64,000 nucleotides of DNA. Source: Arbacia lixula (Eukaryota > Echinodermata > Echinoidea > Arbacioida > Arbaciidae). Positions 12,836 through 24,923 of the stretch are shown here, one piece after another. The notes under the pieces are model-generated. The model was not told the DNA's origin, did no database searches, and saw only the letters and a list, made by a program, of their open reading frames with translations. Made by a program: the position numbers and the translations under genes. How positions within the stretch are numbered: the stretch's first letter is position 1; every line of letters begins with the position of its first letter. The DNA is taken from NCBI GenBank assembly GCA_963669155.1, contig OZ022586.1:2855453-2919452 (forward strand), given 5' to 3'.

Positions 12836-13332
12836 CAATAATATTGTTGCGTTTACTTTTATTCAAATTTATATCATTATAGCAGGATGACCAACGATAT
12901 AAATACTGATGTATAGACCTACATTCAAGTGTCAGTCTCCTGATACTCAACAAAAAGTTAACCTTTCTTAAAATCATTTTGTTTAGCGTTCCGTTGCCTG
13001 TTCTTTCAGGTATGATGAAAACAAAATGTTACAATGGACATTCAATAAGTCAATACATTGATAAGAAAGATAATTGTAAATTACTTTATTATGTAGAGTA
13101 AGAAGAATCGTGTTTTGCGAAGAAAAAAAAATCATCAGAACAAAAAAGAATACATTGAGAAACGCAAAGCAACAAAAGACAAACAAGAAATGGAAGGCTG
13201 AGGGCAAATATGTAAACAAGAAGGAGAATAAAGGATAAGACTAAAAGGAAAAACAAAAGGTAAACAAGTGAAGGTTGGTAAAAAAAAAAGAGGAAAGGGA
13301 AGTGAAATGAGAAAATGGTAAAAGAAGAAGGA

Positions 13333-13582
13333 GAATAATAATAATAATAATAAGAAGAAGAAGACGAAGAAGAAGAAGAAAAAGAAGAAAAAGAAGAAAA
13401 GAAGAAGAAGAACAGGAAGAAGAAGAAGAAAAAAAGAAGAAGAAGAAGAAGAAGAAGAAGAAGAAGATGATGAAGAAGAAGAAGAAGAAGAAGACGAAGA
13501 AGAAGAAGGAGAAGAAGAAGAAGAAGAAGAAGAAGACGACGAAGAAGAAGAAGACGAAGAAGAAGAAGGAGAAGAAGAAAAA
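13333..13582. repeat. (GAA)n / AAG-rich trinucleotide tract
   Basis: About 250 bp of GAAGAAGAA with interruptions, inside a larger purine-rich strand segment (13080-13980). Minus-strand poly-Ser/Leu/Phe frames are artefacts. Confidence 0.9.
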
Positions 13583-13984
13583 GTAAATAACGGCACAAAA
13601 TTATGATGGAGGAAAAGTAGAGGAAGAAGAACAAGAACAAAACAAAACAAAAAAATGATGAAGGCGACGATGAAGAGGAGGATGCAGCAGGAGAAGAGAA
13701 AGAGAAGAGAAGAAAAATTGAGCGGAAGACGAAGTTCTAAGAGAAAGAGAAGAAAACAAGGAGAGAGAGGAAGATAGAGAGGAAAGAAGATGGAATGAAA
13801 GAGAAAGATATATGGAGAGAGTGGGAGAGTACCAAATGCAGACTGACGTCGATGAAGAGGATGATATAGCAGGAGAAAACAAAACACAAAAGAAAAAGAA
13901 AATTTGAGAGGAAGACGTAGTTCTAAGAGAAAGAGAAGAAAACAAGGAGGGAAAGGAAGATCGAGAGGAAGATAGAGGGAATGA

Positions 13985-14018
13985 AAAAGGGATATATATA
14001 TATATATAGAGAGAGAGA

Positions 14019-14063
<45 letters not shown>
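13985..14063. repeat. (TA)n-(GA)n microsatellite
   Basis: TATATATATA followed by GAGAGAGA over about 80 bp. Confidence 0.9.
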
Positions 14064-14065
<2 letters not shown>

Positions 14066-14295
14066 TTGAAGAGACTCATGCAGGTTCAGACTGTCGTAGA
14101 AGTCTACGAGGGGCTTTCTAGGGAGGAAGCTATCATTGCCAATGATGTCATTCATATTCCATGATGTCATCTTCCTGAGTACAGTAGCTACGCGAGAGTG
14201 CCAATCAATGCACTCAGAAAAAACAGTCAACACTAAACAATGGCACCCCAGCTAGCATGTATACATGGCAATCATACTGCACGATGTATACCGTC

Positions 14296-14594
14296 TTTAA
14301 GGGGATAGCTTACCCTGAAATTATTTTGGTTTCAATAAAAGGAGAAACTTGAAATAAACATATTAGTGAAGGTTTAATGAAAATCCGTCAAAGGATAAAA
14401 AAGTTATGATCTTTTAAAGTTTTGATTTTGTGATGTCACGTGACAGTTGCTCTCCCATTATGTTGTGTACAATTGGTTTTTTTTCTCGAAAATGTGCATT
14501 TTCTCAAAAAGATATGCATCCTTTTACTTGTGCATTTGATACATCATTTTGAAATACATTTTGCACACATACCTGAATGAAAGAAATCATTCCA

Positions 14595-14631
<37 letters not shown>

Positions 14632-14813
14632 AATTTATGGTATTTTTTTTAACACACCATATGGGAGAGCATCTCCCAAGTGACGTCACAAAATTGAAAT
14701 TTCAAAAGATCTTGTCCTTTGACGGATTTTCGTCAGACCTTCTCTTATATAGTTCTTTCATGTTTCTGCTTTTGTTTAAACAAACGTAATTTCAGGGTGA
14801 ACTATCCCTTTAA
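14296..14813. mobile_element. MITE-like element, GGGAAAGTCCACCCTGAA family, copy 3
   Basis: Left end TTTAAGGGGATAGCTTACCC; right end TTTCAGGGTGAACTATCCCT. The interior has AATCCGTCAAAGG, its inverted counterpart TTTGACGGATTTTCGTC, and a long A tract near 14600. Confidence 0.7.
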
Positions 14814-15470
14814 TAACGAAACATATTGTAAACTTTCAGCAAATTTCCTTGTGTGTAGGAGACTAAAGGAAAGCCTTTCTTCGAAAACTTTCCTTCCTGT
14901 TTTATCCTTGTTCCGACCGCCTTAAAGCGCTAGCCTTCAGGTATATCATACAAATAACGGGGAATGATTTCAACACTGATTGCAAAGCATAATTCGCCTA
15001 TCAATACAATGTGAAATGAGATCAATATAAACCATACCCTTGAAAGTCCATTTTGATTTCTTGCAAAGTATTATGTCGTGTACACATAGTGAATACATAC
15101 AGCTTTATGTTCGACCTGCATTAATGAAACTCAGTGAATTGCAACATGATTTTGTGCCGTTTTCCCTTTACGTCATTATTATGTGGAACATGTATTTAGG
15201 CCAAACAATCACTTAATATTATTTTGTTGACATTTTAGAGCAATAACAACTTGTGCGTTATTCGTCTTGAATCCGTATAATCTGCTCAAGTTAAATTGTA
15301 TTCTATCATTTTGACAATGATTAAAAAACGATACACAAGAGAACGATCTGACATGATGAAATATTGTCATTGTTTGAACTCAAGGTAAAGAAATGTTTGT
15401 GAGCTCGAGCACTTCTCGAGTCGGCAATCTGCTTCGACCTTTCCTTTTCTTCAGCACTTCAGGGAAAGGT

Positions 15471-16022
15471 TAAAAGGAAAGTCCACCCTGAAGTTCAGAT
15501 GGTCTTGATAAAAGAAAAAAAAATCAAAGAAATATATGAGAAAAGGTTTCACGGAAGTTGTCATTTTATCATTTTGAACTTTTTGAGGTCACGTGCGACT
15601 TGCTCTGTCATATGTTTTGTACTATTATCCCCATAAATTCCCCTGTTACTGTTTTTTCCTGTTCATGAAGAAATAACTGTTTTTCATAGAGGCACACGTG
15701 TGTAAAAGCATTGATAATTGTGAATAATTTCCATAGCTCTCGTATGCTACAAGTGAAGGCTATTATTTATGAAAACATTGTGTTTGAATGAAATCAAAAT
15801 AGATATTTACTGAAAAACAAAAACAAAATGTGTCTAATGATATATTATCAAATGCACAGGTAACATTTTACCCACTATATTCCCTTTCTGGCAAGTGACG
15901 TCACAGCATCAAAATTTAATAAATCATAACTTCTTCTTCTTTGACGGATTTGGGTCAAACTTTCCCCAATGTGTTTCTTTCATTAAAACTATCTAAAATT
16001 CAGGGTGGACTAATTTCCCTAT
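15471..16022. mobile_element. MITE-like element, GGGAAAGTCCACCCTGAA family, copy 4
   Basis: Left end AAAAGGAAAGTCCACCCTGA; right end ATTCAGGGTGGACTAATTTC. The interior shows TTTGACGGATTTGGGTC and GTGACGTCACAG. Confidence 0.7.
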
Positions 16023-16659
16023 CAAACTTGTTTTAAGGAATAAAATCTGCCGACACTATCATTTCCTTCATGGGCTACACCCACTGATCTCTACAGTGGC
16101 TACAACACCAACAAAACTTGTCATGTATCTATGGCATGCCAAATGATCAACCATTCGAAAACTTAGTTTATCCTTGAACACATAAGTTTATATGATCATT
16201 GAGCATCGGGCGCGCCACACACGTGGATAGACGACGACTCTATCAGTATTTGAGAAGATTCAGGAGCAAGTGAATGAGGAGGAGTATGCACAGAGATTGG
16301 AATAGGAATGGAAGAATGTTAATGGGACTGGCGGGTCTGTATATAATGGCATAATGGGGTCGGCTGAATTCGGTATCACTCCCACTCGAAGACTAGCCAT
16401 GATAAATGAACACGGATTCATGCTGGCATACCATGTATGATATCTTATTTTATGGTATTTCATATTTAAAAAAGGTTTGATTCAAATTTACTGCTTTTTA
16501 TATCCAATGTTGTATGTACTGCACATGAAAATCGTGCTACTGCAAAATCTGATTTCAGTGTGAAATTCGTTTGGGATTCATCGCGATATAAATATTGTAT
16601 ACAGTATTCAATGTAGGCCTATGGAAAGCATTAGGTAAATTCTGTGCAAGAAAAGACAT

Positions 16660-16764
16660 AAGATTTGCTTGTTATACTAATGCATTTTTGTGTGAATGTC
16701 ATGTCATACAAAACTAAATATTTTCAAAGAAATACATAATTACAGGGTGATCTATCCCTTTAAG
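16660..16764. mobile_element. Partial right end of the same MITE family
   Basis: Ends AATTACAGGGTGATCTATCC followed by CTTTAAG. Only the right terminus is recognisable. Confidence 0.45.
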
Positions 16765-17003
16765 ATTCTGCGTATAGTCCTGACTCTGTGGAAAAGACTT
16801 AACTGACACATGCGTTCCGGTGGGCGCTCGTAACAAAAACACCGGACTGCATGAACTTCGCAACGTACTGGAAATTAGTTCAGGAAACTTGGAAGTGCGA
16901 ATTAAACGTAGATACGTATGGGAGGAAGGTGACGTCCATGGTGGTTAACTAATGCAGTATGAGATTACAATGATACATCGGGGATGGAGAAGTGAATAAA
17001 TGT

Positions 17004-17009
<6 letters not shown>

Positions 17010-17034
<25 letters not shown>

Positions 17035-17320
17035 ATCTGTCCCTTTCTCTGTCTTTATCTCTGAGCCCCGGCCCCTCCTCTGCCCCTCTGTCTTCCTGAG
17101 CCCATCTCTCTCTGTCTTTGACTGCTCCGTTTCTCTTGACCTGTCGCACTGCATCTCACCCTGTGTGTGTGTGTGTGTGTGTGTGTGTGCACACGTGTGT
17201 GTGTGTGTGTGTATTTGTCTCTCTCTCTCCCTTTCACACAATTTCACACGCACATTTTCACACACAAACACACACACACACACGCACATACACACACACG
17301 TTCGTGTGCATGCACACACA
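17010..17320. repeat. Compound (TCTG)n, (GT)n, (CA)n microsatellite
   Basis: A TCTG block at 17012-17034, GT repeats at 17162-17213 and CA repeats at 17262-17318. Frames across it (Val-Cys, His-Thr) are artefacts. Confidence 0.9.
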
Positions 17321-17494
17321 CTTTTTTATTGTGACTTTATTCATATAAAACTACATGTCATTTTTTTCATAAAGGTTAAATTTTACTTACAAAAATAGAG
17401 ATCACAAAAAAAATAATTACAGTTTTGTTTGGTTTTCGAGTTTCATCAGTTGACCTTAACAACAATCTGTCAATCTGTATATCTCCTTTTTTTT

Positions 17495-17614
17495 AACAAC
17501 ACACACACACACACACACACGCACACACACTCACATACACATAGGCTACACACACAAACACACACACACAGACACCCACACCCACACACACAGACACCCA
17601 CACCCACACCCACA

Positions 17615-17648
<34 letters not shown>

Positions 17649-17650
17649 CG

Positions 17651-17686
<36 letters not shown>

Positions 17687-17692
17687 CTCCCC
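17495..17692. repeat. (CA)n then (CT)n microsatellite
   Basis: About 150 bp of CACACA with CCCACA variants, then 36 bp of CTCTCT. Confidence 0.92.
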
Positions 17693-18486
17693 TCCTTGCT
17701 CTCTTTCTGTATTTCTTTTCAAATGTCACTCTGTGACATTAGTATTGTCTTATTCATTTTCCAAGATTATCAATTCTCCACGCACTCGTCTACGAAGTAA
17801 ATGACTGTCATCATATGATTGATTGATGTACTAAATGAGTATTCTGTATTTTCGTATGTGAATTTTTTTAAAGAGATGTGCACAGAGTAAAATTCCGTTG
17901 CACATCACACGTTCGCGCCAATACACGTAATTATCATTAATAGGTTTTGGACCCCGGCCTTTTGGATCCAATAAATACCCGGCGCGCTCAAGAGTTTTTC
18001 GAGTTATTCTCCGGATGACGGATAGAGCACACTGCCCGAAACGACAAAACTGATACCCTCTCTATCTGACATTGAAAGAAACTTATAGTTAGTTGCAAAT
18101 CTCACTATAATTTCACCACTCTGATTTTCCTGTTTCCTTTCTTTCTTCATTTTTTTTTCTGGATAACTGCTTTGTCACTAGTTCACAACTCTCACCACCA
18201 CACTCACCTTCCTTTCATTTCATCTCATTTATTTTCGGTTTAAACACATAAAGCTGAAGATCAAAACAGTCTTATATAAATGTTAAAAAAAGATTTACAA
18301 AATAAAAATCATCTCTCCTCTTTTCACTCTTTCTTTTCCTTTCTTCACCCCATAAGTATGTCAAACATCATGAAAGAATTCAATCACATGGTGTTACCGA
18401 TCAAAGTTTTACTATTTTCTAAATCGTATTTATTAGCACACTCTTACCAGAAAAAAAAAAAAAGGTTCGCAAAAGGTGCTCAATCT

Positions 18487-18635
18487 TGTTACAATAGCGG
18501 CACGTGTTTTGGTGCTTACGGGCACCATTTTGACGTAAGAAAGGTTCTCATCAGCACCATATTGTCTAAAACGGTGTTGACAAGAGCTTTTTGTATGTAA
18601 AAATGGTGCCGCTATTGTGACAAAAATGGTGCTGA
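18487..18635. mobile_element. Small foldback element
   Basis: TTGTTACAATAGCGGCAC at the left is mirrored by GTGCCGCTATTGTGACAA at the right, with inner GGTGCTTACGGGCACC and repeated GGTGC/GCACC pairs. Non-coding. Confidence 0.6.
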
Positions 18636-19937
18636 AACAAACCCTTTTTCTTAGACTGTACCCTCCAGAAGGCTTGTTATACGTCCTATAGACTTAACCA
18701 AGGGGGTCATTAAAAGTGAAAAGGCGATGCTCCTTGGATGAGGTCGATAAAGGCTTTGAAACAAAATAACAAGTTCATTTTTATCAAATGTTTTTGCAGA
18801 TATAACATGCGTTACTCAGCTACATGTCCACAACAAGCTTTTTGTTTTACGACTCCCGATGCCGTTATCATGTGTTTTATTGCATATTTTTTTTATTAAT
18901 ATATATAAATCACTCCATCAGTACGAATTCAATGTCATTACTAGTGCAATTTGCTTGATTTATTCTGATCATGTTGATATAATATTGTTCAACTAAGCAA
19001 CAAAAAGACGAATTGAATACAATCATGTATCAAATGGAACTGAACTGAAGTGAGTTGAAATGAATTATTAAAAAGATATCCCATTGAAGTTGGTATAAAA
19101 ACATCCCACGCATTCTGTATGGGCGACAGTGCAGAGCAAAATTATGGACATATAGTGACGACCCAATCTCTTCTGACGTCTGACGTCATAGCAGCATGTT
19201 GGCAAGACAACTGGTTGTTAACTATGTGGGTAGAGCGAATATTGGTGATCATAGCGGGGACTCTCATTGGGAACGCCCGATACTTGCCCGCTAGACTATG
19301 CGGACCAGTGAAAGTCTCACGTGGGTGATGTTGTTTAGAGAGAAGGTGTGCGATACTTTATAAACCGCTAGCATATTCTTCACCCTGAAGAATTGAGCAG
19401 AAATCTTATCATCAGGTCGCATAATTCCAATTGCGGCAGGGACGTCTTTACAGTTATACCAAAACGACAACATGATTTATACAATATATTCATATACAAC
19501 TACGTTCATAATATATCTCAACAACATTATACATTATAAGCGTAACGAGTGATAGCTTTTGATTTCATGACGTCAGAGCAGTAACTTGAAGAGTGAGCTG
19601 AAATGGGTCCTTAGCATGACAAGCATAGCTTCCAGTTTGGTGGACAATTCTAAGCTAAACTAAAAAGAAATTCTAGTTCTAGTTCTCATAAGACTAGTAT
19701 ACTTTATCATTCTCCTCTTCCATCAGTCCGTCCCAGCCGGAGAAAATGTCGATAATGATTAGTCTAATGCAATCAGACCCCTCTGGTGAAAGGTTAAGTT
19801 ATGGAAAGCTCAACACAGTTACAGCGTGATCAGTGAGATGTCAGATATACCATCTGTGAACGCTAGCTGGCAGCACATAACAAACTCGCAATCCCACATT
19901 AGAGGGAATAAACTGTACCGGGAGACAAAAAACCTTT

Positions 19938-20125
19938 AAAAGGGTGATCATGAGGAATCTTCATGCAAATGGACTTAAATTCATGTGTTGTCCATTTTAG
20001 AAGCTTGATGAAAGTGATTTGCCCTCAAATAATTCACATTTGGGGGAAGTAGTTAATCTTTAAATTGATTAGCCTTTTGAAGGCTTTTTGTCTTCCCAGT
20101 ACAGAATATTCTCTTCCAATTTGAC
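19938..20125. mobile_element. Dispersed element, ATTTGAGGGCAAATCAC family, copy 2 (inner part inverted)
   Basis: Contains GTGATTTGCCCTCAAATAAT, the reverse complement of the core seen in copies 1 and 3. The end phrase CCCAGTACAGAATATTC keeps the same orientation. Confidence 0.5.
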
Positions 20126-20448
20126 GTCTCCTCGTACCTTTCTCACCAGCATATGAGTAAGGTACATCATTATCAGGGTCCATTAGATTACGAAGTACTA
20201 GAATACAAATACGCCCTTATTAATGCAGCCGTATTTGATGATGGGTACACTGACGTTTAATACGGTGACCTTATGATAGTGTACCCAATGCACTTGAACA
20301 TTATGTAAAAACTTTAACATTGCTACCCTGTACATCGCCTATCTATCTCTTATCTAGCTTTAAAATGTTTTGTCGCCAGGAGTGGTGCAATTATGTTAAT
20401 ATTGACCATATTGGTAATTGTAGTAGTAATATGTGATGTTGTTGTAGT

Positions 20449-20477
20449 GGTATTAGTATTCGTAGAAGTAGAAATAA

Positions 20478-20538
<61 letters not shown>

Positions 20539-20603
20539 CGTAGTAGTAGTAATAGTAGTAGAAGTAGTAGTAGCACTACTACTACGACTACTACTACTAC
20601 TAC

Positions 20604-20650
<47 letters not shown>

Positions 20651-20670
20651 ATAGTAGTAGTAGTAGTAGC

Positions 20671-20731
<61 letters not shown>

Positions 20732-20800
20732 TAGTAGTAGTAGTAGTAATAGTAGTAGTAGTATTAGAAGTAGTAGTGTAGTAGCAATAGTAGTAGGAGT
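20449..20800. repeat. (AGT)n trinucleotide microsatellite
   Basis: About 300 bp of AGTAGTAGT with an inverted ACTACTACT segment at 20574-20604. Poly-Val and poly-Leu frames are artefacts. Confidence 0.93.
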
Positions 20801-21081
20801 AGTAGTAGTAGTATAAGTATAAGTAGTATAAGTACTAATAGGCCTAGTAGAATTATGAGTAGTATCTGTATCATAAGTATTGGTAGTAGGCCATTACAGC
20901 TGTAGAAGTATTAATAGTAGCGAGACAAAAATCAAGATGAGACGGTGCAGTATACACTATCATGCAGTGACTCATCACAGAATTGATGAAACTCGAAAGT
21001 GAATAATAATTATGTAGTGTTCTGAGTGATGTAGTTGTCTCTCAGCGCTGCCTAGCCTTTCGCAGCCCGGTCAGCTCATAC

Positions 21082-21131
21082 CGGAATCACAGTCTCGTTG
21101 AGCATGCACGGAGTGTCGGTTCTCCTGATAT
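21082..21131 (-). CDS. Candidate 5' exon of the minus-strand gene
   Basis: On the minus strand a strong acceptor (TCTCTTCTTTTGCTCAG) precedes 50 bp ending CCG|GTATGAG. One frame contains ATG and reads MLNETVIP to the donor in phase 0, which would join the phase-0 exon at 2328. The link would need an intron of about 18.7 kb. It could equally be a 5' UTR exon or chance. Confidence 0.22.
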
Positions 21132-21511
21132 CTGAGCAAAAGAAGAGAAACAGAATATCGGGGGAAAAGTTAGAGAACGTGCAGTTTTACTGGGAAAAGA
21201 GATGACCAAGGCAACATGCTGTATAATCGCTGTATAACTGCTGTGAAATGGAAAGTTCCGGAGTTGGCTATTTCCGCTACAGAAATGTCTAAACTTTAGT
21301 TTTAGTTCTAATATTGTCTAATACATACAAACACATTTTAAGATTTACATATGTTATTTTAATGTGATGAATATCTCTTGCAAGCACGGATTTTACAGAA
21401 ATGTAAATACCACAGATTTTCGAGAAAAAAAGGTGCAAGGGGATTGTATTGACCGTTATAATGAGAATTGACATCTTGTAAGGCAGTCAGGCCATTTGAA
21501 GCATTTCAACA

Positions 21512-21565
21512 ATTTTCGCGCGTGCGCGCGTGTTCGCGCGTTTTTCCGTGCGTAGCGCGAATGCA
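21512..21565. repeat. Alternating CG/TG tract
   Basis: CGCGCGTGCGCGCGTGTTCG followed by CGCGTTTTTCCGTGCG. Alternating purine-pyrimidine sequence in an AT-rich background. Confidence 0.6.
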
Positions 21566-22354
21566 ACGAGATTTTTTTTTTGTTTTTACTGGTTTCATGT
21601 TTCTAACACTACATACATCACATTCTATCATTTTAAGCCGTTTCCATGCAATAATAGGGTCGTGCGGGTGTGTTAAAGTTGAAAGTCTGCGCGTGCGTCA
21701 ATACATTTTTGTGTGAAAATATGGCCAAAAACACGACTATCTATATTCAGCCATAGCTCCTCAGAGCTGAAAGGTTATGAAATGTAGATGCGATTTCATG
21801 TCTTACCATGTCCTCAAGTACATTTTCAAATGACCATAGCTCCTCAGAATTGCTATTGACCCCCGATTTTTTTCTCAATATTCTGAAAGAGTGTGATGTG
21901 TAGATGTGATTTTATGATTCATTATGTCGTTATGTACATCGTAACGTCATTACATTGCCATATGAAAATTAAAAATGAATTTTCATTTATGACGTCATGA
22001 ATTTTTACCCGCTTGAGCGTATCTTAGTAATCCTCGATCAACCAATTTTCAGTATGTTGTGCCTGAGACATTGCTCTATGGTAAAAATGCCTTTATGCAC
22101 ATTTTGATTACACCATCATGGTGTAAATTTTGATTAAAAGCATCATTTCAAATTCTCACATATTTACGTGTAATGTCTATGGGAGGGGCATTTATTTAAA
22201 ATCATGAATTGGCATAGCGATTTTTTGGGCCCGTATCTCGCTTTATGCTTGGATATTTTACACTAAAAGTCCTAACTCTTTAGGGGAGGAAGCAAGGCAG
22301 ATCCCAATCGTTGCCGGGCCATCCAACAAGCCTTGAACCTTGGTAGTGAACCTT

Positions 22355-22440
22355 GGAGTTAGCTGGATTCGAACCCGTGCGAGCTAGCACGAGTGTGAGG
22401 TACTCCCGGCGCTTACCGCTAGGCTATAAGACGTCGGTGC
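22355..22440 (-). repeat. tRNA-derived SINE-like unit
   Basis: On the minus strand there is an A-box-like TAGCCTAGCGGTAAGCGC (complement of about 22409-22426). About 50 bases on is a B-box-like GGTTCGAATCC (complement of 22365-22375), at tRNA spacing. The would-be acceptor stem ends do not pair, so I call a tRNA-derived SINE or pseudo-tRNA rather than a functional tRNA. Confidence 0.5.
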
Positions 22441-23639
22441 TGAAGCTGGGGATTTTTTACGTATAGACTGTTAGTTTCAAATTTACGCGAGAATAGCAAA
22501 AAGGAATTCTAGCGCCGGGTCTCAGACTGGAACTCTTGCCTCATTACCTCATTCCTTTTGCAATGTGATATTTGCCGCCGTCTTCTGTTCTCTCCCTCAC
22601 TTTGTCTTTCTCTTTGAGATTGTCTTTCCCATTTGTTTTCTCCCGCCCCATCATCTTAAATGGCTTTTAATTACATTTTATGAGCACATACATGTGACCA
22701 TTCAGCACGTTTCTGAAATGTTAGTATGTTGTACATGCGCTATGAGCTTTCTTGAGCGTTGACTCTGATTTCTAATGCATAGATGTTGTCACCGTGTATT
22801 TACCAGCCTACGTCTTTGCATGAATTTATCAATACAGACCACCTTATACTTGCCCACAAGGATGTCTCGTTTCAATATGTAAATTGCACATTTTGATGGT
22901 TTTTGTTACCTAGAACTTGAACTACTGACAGCCTATATTTGGAATATCACAATGTGAGCGGCTCGATTGGATAGATGTAGTATGGAATAATGGGGGTCAA
23001 TGGATATATATATAAGCCAACGGGAGATGCCATTAGTAACTTCAATGTAATTGTATATTTGAACAAGTTGGGCTTGAGCAGTATATATACTACAAATTGT
23101 ACGTTTGTTCATATGCTACCAAATTACTTTGAATTTTACCTTGCACCAAACTGGATCTTGTGTGTAATGCAATGTTTAAATCAATACATTTGTCTCATAC
23201 ACTTCACTACGTCTATACCTTCAGAAAGATTAGAAAGAATAATCTGCCACAAATCAAAACTTTATTTTAGTACAAGCAATGATGAAAACACGGAGGATGG
23301 GAATTATTAATTACTTTACAGTGTTCTTATTCCGTACATATTTGTTCTGCATATTTGTGTAGGTGTGTGTGTGTGTGTGTGTGTGTGCTCTTGTATGCCA
23401 ACACGTTTGAGGAGCTATGAGTTTACACACACCCACAAAATGAGGAGTTACAAGTGTGTGTACAGTTATTTGAGGAGCTCCCCAAATGCATATTGCAGTT
23501 GAAATTACTGCAAAGTGTATTCTTATTATGAACATGATACCCACGGAATTCCTCCTCGAATTACTGTTAGTAAGCACACTGAATAACAAACTGCATGTGG
23601 GGGTAGGGACAATGCGTGTTTCCTGACAGCAAATTGTAA

Positions 23640-23846
23640 AGCACGCCCTCTATCGAACTCCTCCTTTTTCCTCCTCTGATTGCATACATCGATCGTATAC
23701 CCACGTGCCACGCGCACGCCTTGAATGCATACATGGTACGCGCGTGACGCGCGGTATTTGAGCGGACTATAACACTAGGCTGAACTGAAATACGACGTGA
23801 ACTGCCTGTACCATACCCCATTTCGGTGATACCTAGGTCCTAAATG
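23640..23846 (+). promoter_or_regulatory. CpG-richer stretch, possible promoter and first exon
   Basis: CpG dinucleotides cluster here (CACGTGCCACGCGCACGCC, GGTACGCGCGTGACGCGCGG) against an AT-rich background. The stretch ends with ATG directly followed by a strong donor (ATG|GTGAGT, donor at 23847). A start codon on a splice donor is a known layout for short first exons. Which gene it serves is inferred from position only. Confidence 0.3.
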
Positions 23847-23963
23847 GTGAGTGATTCGACACCATCATCATTTTATAGTTAAGCTATAGGCCTAAGTTAC
23901 CTTTTAATCTTTTACCTACTCTCAAAGTGTCATCTAAGTTCATGTTCTTTGACTTCGTTTTAG

Positions 23964-23988
23964 GCGGTGGCTGCATGCTGCTCTCGCA
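23964..23988 (+). CDS. Candidate short second exon (possible upstream ORF)
   Basis: Acceptor TTCGTTTTAG precedes 25 bp ending CGCA|GTAAGC. Joined to the ATG at 23844 it reads MAVAACCSR and ends in phase 1. If the donor is not used the frame stays open to a TAA near 24070. Confidence 0.25.
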
Positions 23989-24923
23989 GTAAGCCTAGTC
24001 GTAGCCCGACCAGACCCGGTGCGCAGCAGCACGGCGTTGCCGTGCGCAGCGACAGCTGTGGGCATTACTAAGCCTAGCCCTATGGCTATAGGCCTGTGGT
24101 ATTCTGAAAATTGTCTTAACTTTTCTATCAATTATCTTTTATCTCAGTAAGATAATAGCTCGCTAAGATTATCTTAAATCGGTATTCTGAAAATTGTCTT
24201 ATCTTTCTAAGGACCGCCTTTATAATATTTCTGGCACTGCCATTTTATTGCCTTTAACCAGTCATATAAATGTTTTATTTGAGTAGATCAACAAATACTA
24301 TAGTCTATACTCTATAGAAACGTAGTTATGTGAAAATAATGGCGCATTATTGACAATGGTCAATATCCGTAGATCTATATGAACCTTGTGCCTCTTGTGC
24401 TAAGTAATGGCCGTGCGCTTTCATGTGCTTGGAATACATGTGGTGGTTCTTCTTGTCATGGCATCTTTGAAAATGATCATCATTTCAAATTGGATCATAA
24501 ATGACTTGAAAATAAGGGAATCCTTAAATACAATAACTGTAGAATGTCTCCTCTCCTTGCCCGATTCAGCTTGGAATAACCCCGTTGAGCAAGGAAAATC
24601 ACATTTGACATCGAGATACAATAGCCCCCTAACTCTTGTAAGTTTTGTCTTTGTTTCCAAGGAAGATAAAAAATCAATTGAATCAATTTCTTATAGGCCT
24701 AAATGTGCTATTGAGTATTATGTAGTGATAGGTGAATAACTTATAATGCTTTCTTAATTATTTGCTATAAAATTGGTATTTTCACAAAAATAGAACCCCC
24801 ACTTTTCTCATAGGTAATTAATGTACCCATTAATATTTTGCCACTTGTCATTTTATAATTAGACTCTACATGAATTTTGGTGCATTAAGCTGATGGTTCA
24901 ATACTGTCTTATTTTATGTTCAG

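Larger units (their letters stand above)
2329..21081. other. Long non-coding stretch: intron or intergenic DNA full of repeats
   Basis: No convincing exon was found on either strand. Open frames here are mostly microsatellite translations (Arg-Glu, Ser-Leu, His-Thr, poly-Val/Leu) or short AT-rich frames. If the candidate exon at 21082-21131 belongs to the minus-strand gene, this is its first intron. Individual repeats are listed separately. Confidence 0.5.
21132..23639. other. Non-coding stretch with CG-alternating tract and SINE-like unit
   Basis: No exon recognised. AT-rich with short frames only. The CG tract and tRNA-like unit are listed separately, and a short (GT)n run lies at 23359-23387. 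Confidence 0.5.

Noticed and set aside
13089-14233. Minus-strand frames up to 314 codons over the GAA/GA region
   Set aside because: Composition is poly-Ser, Leu and Phe from purine-rich simple repeats. The non-repetitive 5' part (14233-14070) has no clear donor or homologue.
16945-17800. His-Thr and Val-Cys frames
   Set aside because: Translations of CA/GT repeats.
19119-19328. Plus-strand 69-codon frame with TATAAAA about 30 bp upstream
   Set aside because: No recognisable domain or splice context; a TATA-like string in AT-rich DNA is weak evidence.
24407-24637. Plus-strand frame ending at a good donor (CTCTT|GTAAGT)
   Set aside because: No acceptor and an AT-rich, domain-free reading. 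Phase 0 does not fit the 61-residue model, though a join to 24924 in another frame would give a short Cys-rich tail.
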